NCBI RefSeq assembly: GCF_018437275.1
Contig: NZ_JAAMFK010000001.1
Span: 237,962-301,961, forward strand
Source of the DNA: Fructobacillus broussonetiae
GTDB taxonomy: Bacteria; Bacillota; Bacilli; Lactobacillales; Lactobacillaceae
Direction: 5' to 3'
Length of the DNA stretch: 64,000 nucleotides
The notes under the pieces were generated by a model. It was not told the DNA's origin and searched no databases. It saw only the letters and a list, made by a program, of their open reading frames with translations. Position numbers and translations under genes: made by a program. Each line of letters starts with the position of its first letter. Positions within the stretch are counted from its first letter, which is position 1. This document shows positions 7,883-14,555 of the stretch, piece after piece.

Positions 7883-8623
7883 TCAAAGCCCTAGCTCCCA
7901 AATTGTTGAGAGTGCAGAAAGCGTGTACAAAGGAGCCGTTTCGGCACGGAGAATACGTGGTCCGAGTCCGGCAGGAGCAAATCCCGCCTCCTTCAAGCCG
8001 TTGATCTCTTCCTCTGACAAACCACCCTCTGGGCCAAAGAGCACGGCCAAGCGTTGACCAGCTTTGACCTCTTCGGCGACCTTCACGAGCGTGGCCTTCT
8101 CCCCTTGCTTAGCGGATTCTTCCCAGGCAACGAGCCCGAAGTCTTTGTCTTCGGCAAGCGCTTTGGAATAATCCTCAAAAACGATGTCTGGCACCTTCAA
8201 ACGGTGGGACTGTTCCGCGGCGTTCAAGGCGATTTTTTCCAAGCGAGTCATCTTCTTTTCGGCCTGCTTGCCCCAGTCGACAACCGTTCGTTCCATCTTG
8301 GTTAAGACGATGCGGTCGACACCGAGTTCGGTTGCCTTTTGAACGAACCATTCGGTGCGGTCGTTTTTAACGGGTGACACGATTAGGGTCACTTTGGCCG
8401 GTAATTCAACTTTCTGGTCGAGTTCTTCTTGCACTTCCAATGAAGCAGAATCGCTATTGATATCCTTTAACTCGGCTACTACTAAGCGCTCCGAGGCATC
8501 CACGAACTCTGCCTTGGAACCGACTTTGGAACGACGGACACGAACCAGGTGGTGGTAGGTGTTTGAATCCCCTGCCAGCTCAAAGTGCGAGTCCACGTTT
8601 TGATCTAAGAAATAACGGTGCAT
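7883..8623 (-). CDS. rsmE: 16S rRNA (uracil1498-N3)-methyltransferase
   Basis: 246-residue SPOUT-class methyltransferase that methylates U1498 of 16S rRNA in the decoding region. The N-terminal PUA-like part starts MHRYFLDQNV and holds HHLVRVRR; the C-terminal knotted domain holds KMERTVVDWGKQ, LNAAEQSHR and the SAM-binding knot FGPEGGLSEEEI followed by LGPRILRAETA. Length is normal. The gene starts two bases after the prmA stop, so prmA-rsmE form an operon, the usual arrangement in Firmicutes. Confidence 0.95.
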   Translation of the reverse strand: MHRYFLDQNVDSHFELAGDSNTYHHLVRVRRSKVGSKAEFVDASERLVVAELKDINSDSASLEVQEELDQKVELPAKVTLIVSPVKNDRTEWFVQKATELGVDRIVLTKMERTVVDWGKQAEKKMTRLEKIALNAAEQSHRLKVPDIVFEDYSKALAEDKDFGLVAWEESAKQGEKATLVKVAEEVKAGQRLAVLFGPEGGLSEEEINGLKEAGFAPAGLGPRILRAETAPLYTLSALSTIWELGL

Positions 8624-8625
8624 GC

Positions 8626-9513
8626 TTAGCCCTCCTGCTGCTTTTGGCAGATGTACGCGTGCCAGGTTCCGCTCACCATCTTTTGCTGGATAATAAAGTC
8701 AGCCCCGACCAAGGCCTCTTCAATCCCCTGTGCCACGTCATCATAGATGCCAGACACCAGGAAGTGTCCGCCAGGCTTCACGATTGGTGCGACCTGTGGA
8801 ATCAACGGCGTGATGACGTCGGCCAAAATGTTGGCCATGACAAGGTCCACGCCCCCGGCGCTGAAGGACGTTGGCACGTCCTTCATCAAATCGGACGCCA
8901 TAACCTTCACGTCAGACGCCACCGGATTCAATGCCAAGTTCTCCTCGGCCGTCTTCACAGCGTCCTCGTCGATGTCGGTGGCCAGCAACTCACCGGCACC
9001 CAGGTGCTTGGCAGCGACCGCTAAGACCCCGGAACCCGTTCCAACGTCGATGGTCTTTTCACCGCCGCGCACGACAGCTTCGATGGCTTGCAACATCAAA
9101 GAAGTCGTTGGGTGCGTTCCTGTTCCAAAGGCTTGGTCGGGATCCATCACAATGAGCTTCTCGTCTTCTTGTTCCTTCTGATAGTCTTCCCAGGCTGGCA
9201 CAACCGTGAAGCGGTTCGTCACACGTGAGGCATGGTAGAAGTTCTTCCACTCGTTTTCATAAGTATCAGAGCTTAGGCTTTCGTTAATCACAGGTGTTGG
9301 ATCAAGAGAAACTCCCTGCTCCTTTAGAATGGCAAGGCCGGCAGTGTAGGTTGCCAGGCGCTTTTCCCAGCCTTCGTTGGCCTGGTCTTCATAAATGGTT
9401 AAGGACTGGTCGCCCTGCTCGACACCGTCTGCACCGAGTTCGATTAAGACGGAAACCACGAGGTCTTGTAACTCAGGCGCAACCGTCCAGCTTACTTTTT
9501 GATAAGTTGTCAT
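8626..9513 (-). CDS. prmA: Ribosomal protein L11 methyltransferase
   Basis: 295-residue class I methyltransferase that trimethylates ribosomal protein L11. The N-terminal substrate-recruiting domain (about 1-100) precedes the Rossmann domain with FGTGTHPTT (the family hallmark), VGTGSGVLA (SAM loop) and the NILADVITPLIP segment that corresponds to the NPPY-like post-motif. First gene of the prmA-rsmE operon. A terminator hairpin lies between the apparent promoter and this gene, so read-through control is possible. The ATG is preceded by AAAAGGATATCA. Confidence 0.95.
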   Translation of the reverse strand: MTTYQKVSWTVAPELQDLVVSVLIELGADGVEQGDQSLTIYEDQANEGWEKRLATYTAGLAILKEQGVSLDPTPVINESLSSDTYENEWKNFYHASRVTNRFTVVPAWEDYQKEQEDEKLIVMDPDQAFGTGTHPTTSLMLQAIEAVVRGGEKTIDVGTGSGVLAVAAKHLGAGELLATDIDEDAVKTAEENLALNPVASDVKVMASDLMKDVPTSFSAGGVDLVMANILADVITPLIPQVAPIVKPGGHFLVSGIYDDVAQGIEEALVGADFIIQQKMVSGTWHAYICQKQQEG

Positions 9514-9530
9514 TTGATATCCTTTTCAAT

Positions 9531-9557
9531 AAAAAACCGGGAAACAAGTTCCCGGTT
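9531..9557 (-). terminator. Rho-independent terminator ahead of prmA
   Basis: ACCGGGAA / TTCCCGGT stem followed by six T on the minus strand. It closes the oxidoreductase transcript but also lies inside the likely prmA leader. Confidence 0.85.
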
Positions 9558-9620
9558 TTCTTCTTTAAATTTTGGCGTCGGGAAAGCCGAAATCACATGC
9601 GTCAAAGACGCGTCCAACTA

Positions 9621-9649
9621 ATCTTACCAAGTGGTCACCCACTCTTCAA
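9621..9649 (-). promoter_or_regulatory. Likely promoter of prmA-rsmE
   Basis: Minus strand TTGAAG, 17 bases, TAAGAT. It lies upstream of the terminator hairpin at 9531-9557, so transcripts would have to pass it. Confidence 0.45.
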
Positions 9650-9661
9650 TCCCAACAATCG

Positions 9662-10867
9662 TTATTCGTCTGTTTTTTCGCTAACAGAACCTTGGTCTTC
9701 CTTTTCGGTCAAACCATCGACTTCCTTGACGTCGTCAGGTCGATCCTCGAAGTCAGACTTGGAATTCCCTTCGGGACCAAGATTATCACCGTCGGCCATG
9801 ATGTTTGGCGCAAAATCTACGACAACTTTACCGTATACGTGGTGGCCAGCGACATCTAGGTTGGCGTGGCGAATGTTGTTTGCCGTAAGGCCGTGGTAGA
9901 CCTTTGTGACGGTGGACTTGATGTCCCCGCTTTCAAGCAACTGCGAAATCTTTTCCAAGATTTGTCCCTGTTCAGCGAGGTAGACGTTTTCGTTACCACG
10001 AGCAAGCATGTAGACCCAACTAAAGGAAGCGGCCTTGGACTTTAGTTCACCTAAGTCCACAGGTACCGTGGTGTCCACGATGGAAGCGATTTGTCCATAA
10101 GGACGAATCAAGCGAACCATGAGGTCCCAGTAACCGGTGGTGTCTTGCAAGTTGGCAATGTAGTCCACCTGGTCGAAACCAGCGGCCTTTGTTTGCTTAA
10201 CCAAATCAAGGTGATAGTCCAAGACGAAGTCCGCACCCATCTTGTGAACCCACTTCTTTGATTCAGGGTTACCGGCAGTGGCCAAAACGGTCATGCCCAT
10301 GTACTTCGCCAATTGAATCAAAACAGAACCAACACCACCGGCGCCGTTAAGCACGAGAAGAGCCTTTTCACGAGCGGCGTTCCGTTCCACTGGTAAGTGG
10401 AAACCGTGGTGCATGATGTCGTGGGCCGTGACGGATGTCAAAGGCATTGCAGCGGCTGCCACATCGTCCAGGCGGCTTGGCGCGTGAGCAATCAAGTTCG
10501 AGTCAACCACTTGATAGGCAGCATCCGCACCTGCTTGGCGTTGCTTACCAGCGTAAAACACACGGTCCCCCACTGAAAAACGGGTAACACATGAGCCAAC
10601 GGCGGCAACACGTCCAACGACGTCTAACCCAAAGATACGGAAGACACCAGTGTTGGTGTAGCCGGCACGCATTTTGGTGTCGACGGGGTTAACCGCAGAG
10701 GCCAAAACCTGGACGAGGACTTCGTTATCGCGAGGCATGGGCTTGTTAACGGTACGTTCGATGAAGGCGTCTTCAGCCTCCAAAGGACCGTTGTGGGTTA
10801 TCCCAACAGCGTCCATTTTTGGATGAAAGTGATCTGAAATTGCACCAATTACTGATTTAAATGGCAT
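9662..10867 (-). CDS. Zinc-binding-type (MDR) alcohol dehydrogenase / quinone oxidoreductase family
   Basis: 401-residue medium-chain dehydrogenase/reductase. The N-terminal GroES-like domain has ASAVNPVDTKMR and FGLDVVGRVAAVG; the nucleotide domain has LVLNGAGGVGSVLIQLAK, matching NADPH-binding GxGGVG. No structural or catalytic zinc ligands are obvious, which fits the quinone-oxidoreductase/YhdH-like branch that carries the zinc-binding name only by family. After the usual end of the domain (about residue 345) there is an extra, highly acidic tail of about 50 residues rich in Asp and Glu. Monocistronic; promoter in the AT-rich gap upstream. Substrate unknown. Confidence 0.85.
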   Translation of the reverse strand: MPFKSVIGAISDHFHPKMDAVGITHNGPLEAEDAFIERTVNKPMPRDNEVLVQVLASAVNPVDTKMRAGYTNTGVFRIFGLDVVGRVAAVGSCVTRFSVGDRVFYAGKQRQAGADAAYQVVDSNLIAHAPSRLDDVAAAAMPLTSVTAHDIMHHGFHLPVERNAAREKALLVLNGAGGVGSVLIQLAKYMGMTVLATAGNPESKKWVHKMGADFVLDYHLDLVKQTKAAGFDQVDYIANLQDTTGYWDLMVRLIRPYGQIASIVDTTVPVDLGELKSKAASFSWVYMLARGNENVYLAEQGQILEKISQLLESGDIKSTVTKVYHGLTANNIRHANLDVAGHHVYGKVVVDFAPNIMADGDNLGPEGNSKSDFEDRPDDVKEVDGLTEKEDQGSVSEKTDE

Positions 10868-11020
10868 AGTGAAACTCCTAACTGAATTTCTTTACTTAGT
10901 TTTATTCTAAATCAGTTTTATCGATTTTTCAATCTTACCTCTTAGATATCTGAATTCTTTTAAATATATAAAAGTCAAAACCGGACTAGCATGCTAATCC
11001 ACAGCGTTAATTTAGAAAAT

Positions 11021-11050
11021 AAAAAAGCAGACCGCACCGGGTCTGACTTT
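11021..11050 (-). terminator. Rho-independent terminator of lepA
   Basis: CAGACC / GGTCTG stem followed by a T run on the minus strand. Its 5' arm matches the dispersed AAAGTCNGACCCG motif described in the findings. Confidence 0.75.
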
Positions 11051-11077
11051 TATATTTATTCTAAACTAGAATAATTC

Positions 11078-12931
11078 TTAATGTCCACGAGCATACTTCT
11101 CGTCTTCATCCGTTTTCAAAACGGCCATGAAGGCTTCTTGTGGCACCGTTACCGTTCCAACGGACTTCATGCGGGCCTTACCACGCTTCTGCTTGTCCAA
11201 GAGCTTGGCACGACGATCAGGGTCACCCGTGTGAATCTTTGAGGTAACGTCCTTACGATAAGCCTTGATGTTGGTACGGGCCAAAATCTTGTTTCCAATA
11301 GCGGCCTGAACTGGAATTTCAAAGTTTTGACGAGGAATGATTTCCTTCAACTTCGACGTGATGACACGGCCACGTTCGGCTGCGTTGTTGCGGTGAACGA
11401 TGAATGACAAGGCATCGACCTTGTCCCCGTTCAAGAGGATGTCGATCTTAACCAAGTCGGCTGGACGGTAGCCGTCCAATTCGTAATCCAATGACGCAAA
11501 ACCACGCGTGGATGACTTCAAACGGTCGAAGAAGTTGAAGATGATTTCAGACAACGGAATGTAGTACTTCACGTTCACACGGTTGTCGTCCAAATACTCC
11601 ATCGTGTCGAACTCCCCACGTTTTTCTTGAGCGAGTTCCATGACGGGACCAACGTATTCTTCTGGCACCGTCAACTGGGCGTGAACGAATGGCTCTTGAA
11701 TCTGCTTAATCTGTGGTGATTCAGGCAATTCAGAGGGGTTTTCAATCATGAGCGTTTCGCCGTCGACCGTTTCGACTTCGTAGGTAACAGAAGGCGCGGT
11801 CGTCACGAGCTCAAGGTCGAATTCACGTTCCAAACGTTCTTGAATGACATCCATGTGCAGGAGGCCTAGGAATCCAACACGGAAACCGAATCCCAAGGCT
11901 TGGGAAGTTTCGGGTTCGAAGGTCAAAGCGGCATCGTTTAGTTGCAAGCGTTCCAAGGCTTCACGCAAATCACCGTACTTAGCGTTGTCAGCCGGGTACA
12001 AACCGGAGTACACCATTGGCGTCATTGGTTGGTAACCAGGCAATGGTTCAGCGGCGGGGTTGTCCACGAGCGTGATTGTATCACCAGAGTGGGTCGTGGA
12101 GATATCCTTGATGGCGGCCGTCATGTAACCAACGTCTCCAGCCATCAAGTAGTCACGCTTTTGGGCGTTCGGTGACATCACACCGACTTCTGTGACTTCG
12201 TATTCGGCCCCGGTGTTCATCATGCGCACCTTGTCCCCTGGCTTAACGAAACCTTCGCGGACACGCATGTTAACCACAACCCCACGGTATGGGTCGTACT
12301 GGGAATCGAAGATAAGTGCACGTAGTGGTGCATCCAAGTCACCGTCAGGTGCTGGGAAGTCTGAAACGATGCGTTCCAACAATTCAGGAATACCGATTCC
12401 CTTCTTTGCGGAAACTAAGACGGCGTCGTCTGCAGGCAAGCAAATCATGTCTTCGATTTCGCCCTTGACCTTGTCAACGTCTGCGGATGGCAAGTCAATC
12501 TTGTTCAAGACGGGCAAGATTTCGAGGTCGTTATCGATGGCCAAGTAAACGTTAGCCAACGTCTGGGCTTCAACCCCCTGCGCGGCGTCGACAACCAAGA
12601 TGGCTCCTTCGGCAGCGGCGAGAGAACGAGAAACTTCATAGGAGAAGTCGACGTGCCCTGGCGTGTCAATGAGGTGGAAGATGTATTCTTCCCCGTTGTT
12701 TGCCTTGTAGTTCACTTCAACGGCGTTCAGCTTGATGGTGATCCCACGCTCACGTTCGAGGTCCATGGTATCGAGCAGTTGGCTTTGCATGTCACGTTCG
12801 GCCACCGTCTTGGTCTGTTCCAAGATTCGGTCGGCAATCGTGGATTTCCCGTGGTCGATGTGCGCCACAATTGAGAAATTTCGAATCCGCTTTTGTCGTT
12901 CTTTTAGTTGGTCAATCGTAAAATCTGCCAT
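11078..12931 (-). CDS. lepA: Elongation factor 4 (LepA)
   Basis: 617-residue translational GTPase that acts on stalled ribosomes. G motifs are clear: G1 [10 protein letters not shown]2 region RGITIK, G3 DTPGHVDF, G4 NKIDLP. Domains II, III and V and the LepA-specific C-terminal domain follow, the last containing [19 protein letters not shown] and ending [22 protein letters not shown] (end only). Length is typical. In many lactic acid bacteria lepA follows dnaJ; here the neighbour upstream is an accessory insert. Confidence 0.97.
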   Translation of the reverse strand: MADFTIDQLKERQKRIRNFSIVAHIDHGKSTIADRILEQTKTVAERDMQSQLLDTMDLERERGITIKLNAVEVNYKANNGEEYIFHLIDTPGHVDFSYEVSRSLAAAEGAILVVDAAQGVEAQTLANVYLAIDNDLEILPVLNKIDLPSADVDKVKGEIEDMICLPADDAVLVSAKKGIGIPELLERIVSDFPAPDGDLDAPLRALIFDSQYDPYRGVVVNMRVREGFVKPGDKVRMMNTGAEYEVTEVGVMSPNAQKRDYLMAGDVGYMTAAIKDISTTHSGDTITLVDNPAAEPLPGYQPMTPMVYSGLYPADNAKYGDLREALERLQLNDAALTFEPETSQALGFGFRVGFLGLLHMDVIQERLEREFDLELVTTAPSVTYEVETVDGETLMIENPSELPESPQIKQIQEPFVHAQLTVPEEYVGPVMELAQEKRGEFDTMEYLDDNRVNVKYYIPLSEIIFNFFDRLKSSTRGFASLDYELDGYRPADLVKIDILLNGDKVDALSFIVHRNNAAERGRVITSKLKEIIPRQNFEIPVQAAIGNKILARTNIKAYRKDVTSKIHTGDPDRRAKLLDKQKRGKARMKSVGTVTVPQEAFMAVLKTDEDEKYARGH

Positions 12932-13279
12932 GTATATCCTACTTTTTAAGAGTTATTAGTCTTCTCTAGTTTACAGGAAATTGCCCTTTAAATAAAGCGT
13001 TCATCCCCGTTTGGGCAATAACAATCATTCCATTGAAGCATCATCCTCACAACTCTCCTGCTGTAAAAGTCAGACCCGAACCATCCTCAAAGTTAACACC
13101 CCGATTACTTTTATCGGTGGCTAATCGCCCTATCAAATTCCTTATTGGAATTATTGCTGTACTATTCCTAATCAGCATAAGAAAAGCCTTGCTTTCGGTA
13201 TATAATGACGTTGTTGAAGAGGAAGCGTCCAGTTGGCGGAAAACAGGTGGGCGGCTCGGCATCCCCATGTGCCTCCTTT
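12932..13279. other. Intergenic region without a convincing gene
   Basis: 348 bases between lepA and the decayed toxin leader. It contains one copy of the dispersed AAAGTCNGACCCG motif and open frames on both strands (plus 13033-13290, minus 13047-13283) that overlap each other. The minus-strand frame has a ribosome-site-like AAAAGGAGG near its start, but neither product resembles a known protein. The lepA promoter must lie in the last 80 bases. Confidence 0.5.
13066..13088 (+). repeat. Dispersed intergenic motif, copy
   Basis: AAAGTCAGACCCGAACCATC; one of at least seven related intergenic copies in the window. Confidence 0.5.
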
Positions 13280-13381
13280 TCAACCGGTGATGGTATCCAT
13301 CCTTTCTTTATTATATTTGGAATATTTCACTCCGATACGCATCACCTCCTTTCTAGGGCGATGGCGCTGTGTTTTTAACAT
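13280..13381 (-). CDS. 33-aa basic ORF, probable leader/remnant of a second toxin copy
   Basis: Short basic peptide (MLKTQRHRPRKEVMRIGVKY...) preceded by a near-perfect AAAGGAGGTGA ribosome site, with a second perfect AAAGGAGGTGA inside the ORF. This matches the arrangement of the intact locus at 13818-13982, where a short leader ORF runs into the ribosome site of a holin-like toxin. No hydrophobic toxin frame follows the internal site, so this looks like a decayed copy. Expression as a peptide is uncertain. Confidence 0.35.
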   Translation of the reverse strand: MLKTQRHRPRKEVMRIGVKYSKYNKERMDTITG

Positions 13382-13399
13382 AGGTCTCACCTCCTTTCG

Positions 13400-13427
13400 A
13401 AAAGACGGGCTTTGGCTCGTCTTTTTT
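13400..13427 (+). terminator. Terminator-like hairpin
   Basis: AAAAGACGGGC-TTTG-GCTCGTCTTTTTT; the same hairpin, altered, recurs at about 13626-13652 as part of the tandem repeat. Confidence 0.6.
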
Positions 13428-13444
13428 ACGTTGTCTTACATCAC

Positions 13445-13472
13445 TTGCCAACCCCGTTCTCAGTGCTATAAT
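13445..13472 (+). promoter_or_regulatory. Promoter of antisense RNA 1
   Basis: TTGCCA, 16 bases, TATAAT; identical boxes recur 226 bases further on. Confidence 0.75.
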
Positions 13473-13478
13473 AGAGGC

Positions 13479-13606
13479 ATAGAAAAAGCAGGAGAACTCC
13501 AACTCTCCTGCTTCCGTAGCAAACCCACAAAGTGGTGGCTACCCAAGTTATTTAATGAAAAACAACCATCTCGAGCCGTCCAAAGCAGAGATGGTTATTT
13601 TTTATT
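13479..13606 (+). ncRNA. Putative type I antitoxin RNA, copy 1
   Basis: Predicted RNA of about 125 nt between a strong promoter and a strong terminator, without an ORF. It would fold a 10-bp hairpin AAGCAGGAGA/TCTCCTGCTT, then a hairpin GTAGC...GCTAC with inner CCAC/GTGG, then the terminator AACCATCTC/GAGATGGTT. Similar GTAGCAAAC and GGTGGCTA elements occur in the leader of the toxin mRNA read from the opposite strand. Copy 1 faces only the last ten codons of a toxin gene, so its own toxin appears lost. Confidence 0.65.
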
Positions 13607-13670
13607 GATTGAGTTGATTAGCTTAAAAGACGATTTCGCGCTTGTCTTTTTTATGTTGTCTTCCATTCAC

Positions 13671-13699
13671 TTGCCAATCACGTTCTCAGTGCTTATAAT
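13671..13699 (+). promoter_or_regulatory. Promoter of antisense RNA 2
   Basis: TTGCCA at 13671-13676, 17 bases, TATAAT at 13694-13699. Confidence 0.8.
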
Positions 13700-13705
13700 A
13701 AAGGC

Positions 13706-13827
13706 ATAGAAAAAGCAGAAGAGCTGTAACTCTCCTGCTTCCGTAGCAAACCCACAATGTGGTGGCTACCCGATTGAGTTATAAAATAACCATCTCAGGC
13801 GTGCAAAGCAGAGATGGTTATTTTTTG
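13706..13827 (+). ncRNA. Putative type I antitoxin RNA, copy 2
   Basis: Same layout as copy 1: CTCTCCTGCTT hairpin arm, GTAGCAAACCCAC/GTGGTGGCTAC hairpin, and a terminator at 13788-13827 whose stem overlaps the stop codon and 3' end of the toxin mRNA on the other strand. Convergent transcription with a shared bidirectional terminator is typical of Fst/par-type type I systems. Start of transcription is inferred from the promoter. Confidence 0.7.
13788..13827. terminator. Shared bidirectional terminator of toxin and antitoxin RNA
   Basis: AACCATCTC / GAGATGGTT stem with ATTTTTT on the plus side; an identical stem ends copy 1 at 13564-13604. Confidence 0.75.
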
Positions 13828-13937
13828 TTGATTGAGTTGATTAGCTTAAACATAAACCCAATTAGCAACCCAATCAACATGATTAGGAACATGCCAAACG
13901 CAATGAGAATGTTAATAAGCTCTGGAACCGAAATCAA
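13818..13937 (-). CDS. Holin-like type I toxin, 39 aa
   Basis: 39-residue peptide, MISVPELINILIAFGMFLIM at its start, then LIGLLIGFMF and a basic end KLINSINKK. This is the pattern of the putative holin-like toxin (Hol_Tox) peptides of lactic acid bacteria: a short polar start, one membrane helix with FGMF, and a Lys tail; such peptides act at the membrane. The start must be TTG at 13937, since a TAG stop lies two codons upstream in frame; AGGAGG sits seven bases before it. The ribosome site is covered by a 13-codon leader ORF. Converges with antisense RNA 2. Confidence 0.75.
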   Translation of the reverse strand: MISVPELINILIAFGMFLIMLIGLLIGFMFKLINSINKK

Positions 13938-13940
13938 GAT

Positions 13941-13982
13941 CTATCCTCCTTTCCACGAAATTTTTAACTTACATTTTTCCAT
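13941..13982 (-). CDS. 13-aa leader peptide coupled to the holin-like toxin
   Basis: ATG at 13982 with GGAGGAGG eight to ten bases upstream; peptide MEKCKLKISWKGG ends at a TAG three bases before the toxin TTG start. The codons GGA GGA are themselves the toxin's ribosome site, so translation of the leader would cover or open it, like mok in hok/sok. Function as a coupling ORF is inferred. Confidence 0.55.
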   Translation of the reverse strand: MEKCKLKISWKGG

Positions 13983-14044
13983 AAGTTACCTCCTCCATGG
14001 TTAGAAAAGGATAGCCACCATCGTTGCCTGTTTGCTACACGGTC

Positions 14045-14072
14045 ATTATAGCAGGTTTTCGAAAGATGAAAA
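14045..14072 (-). promoter_or_regulatory. Promoter of the toxin mRNA
   Basis: Minus strand TTTTCA, 16 bases, TATAAT. The expected transcript opens with GTAGCAAAC and GGTGGCTATCC, the elements also present in the antisense RNAs. Confidence 0.6.
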
Positions 14073-14162
14073 GCACTAAAAATAGCGCTGTTAAGCGGTT
14101 TATAAGACATTTTGAAAGGTTTACTTACACAACTTTTAGAACTTATTCTAAGTAAAAGGACA

Positions 14163-14191
14163 AAAAAGACGAGCTAATTGGCTCGTCTTTT
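14163..14191. terminator. Bidirectional terminator
   Basis: AAAAGACGAGC / GCTCGTCTTTT with A/T runs on both sides, behind the 84-aa gene. Confidence 0.8.
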
Positions 14192-14196
14192 TTAGC

Positions 14197-14451
14197 TTAA
14201 TCATATTGCCATTTCTCACGACCATACTCTTTCTCATCAACAAACAATCCAATTTCTCGATTGAAGGCTGCAATCTCTTCTGGATCATCATTCCAAATAT
14301 CAGGGTACTTCTCTTTATCGTTGTCTAAGAAATGAAATAAAATCAAGTCCGCAATTTTTCTTGTATCCAGTAAATCGCCAGCTAGTATTTCTATTTTCCG
14401 ATTTTTGGCCAACTCGAATTTTTCATCAATAAACTCATTATTATCTTTCAT
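14197..14451 (-). CDS. Small acidic protein of unknown function, 84 aa
   Basis: Not recognised. Acidic soluble protein beginning MKDNNEFIDEKFELAKNRKI, with a hydrophobic helix DTRKIADLILFHFL and an acidic end. An AGGAGGAAGTAGC precedes the ATG. It sits directly downstream of the GmrSD-like gene but is separated from it by a terminator, and lies next to the type I toxin locus; its AT-rich codon use (ATT, AAT, GAA) matches the insert rather than the flanking core genes. A role linked to defence is possible only by association. Confidence 0.6.
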   Translation of the reverse strand: MKDNNEFIDEKFELAKNRKIEILAGDLLDTRKIADLILFHFLDNDKEKYPDIWNDDPEEIAAFNREIGLFVDEKEYGREKWQYD

Positions 14452-14512
14452 GCTACTTCCTCCTTATTTTTAATTCGGAATTTATCTACTGGAATCATAC
14501 TCTCGAACAAAT

Positions 14513-14536
14513 AAAAAAACGACCTTTACGGTCGTT
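14513..14536 (-). terminator. Rho-independent terminator
   Basis: AACGACC-TTTAC-GGTCGTT followed by T7 on the minus strand, behind the DUF262 gene. Confidence 0.8.
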
Positions 14537-14555
14537 TAGGACAAACAAATTGGAT

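Larger units (their letters stand above)
13400..13852 (+). repeat. Tandem duplication, about 227 bp per unit
   Basis: Unit 1 (about 13400-13626) and unit 2 (about 13627-13852) share the same order of parts: GTCTTTTTTA hairpin, TTGCCA promoter box, TATAAT, GGCATAGAAAAAGCAG, CTCTCCTGCTTCCGTAGC, GGTGGCTACCC, the AACCATCTC/GAGATGGTT terminator and TTGATTGAGTTGATTAGC. The units differ by scattered substitutions and small gaps. Confidence 0.85.

Noticed and set aside
13047..13283. 78-codon minus-strand and 85-codon plus-strand frames upstream of lepA
   Set aside because: They overlap each other, resemble no protein family, and the region shows toxin-leader remnants instead.
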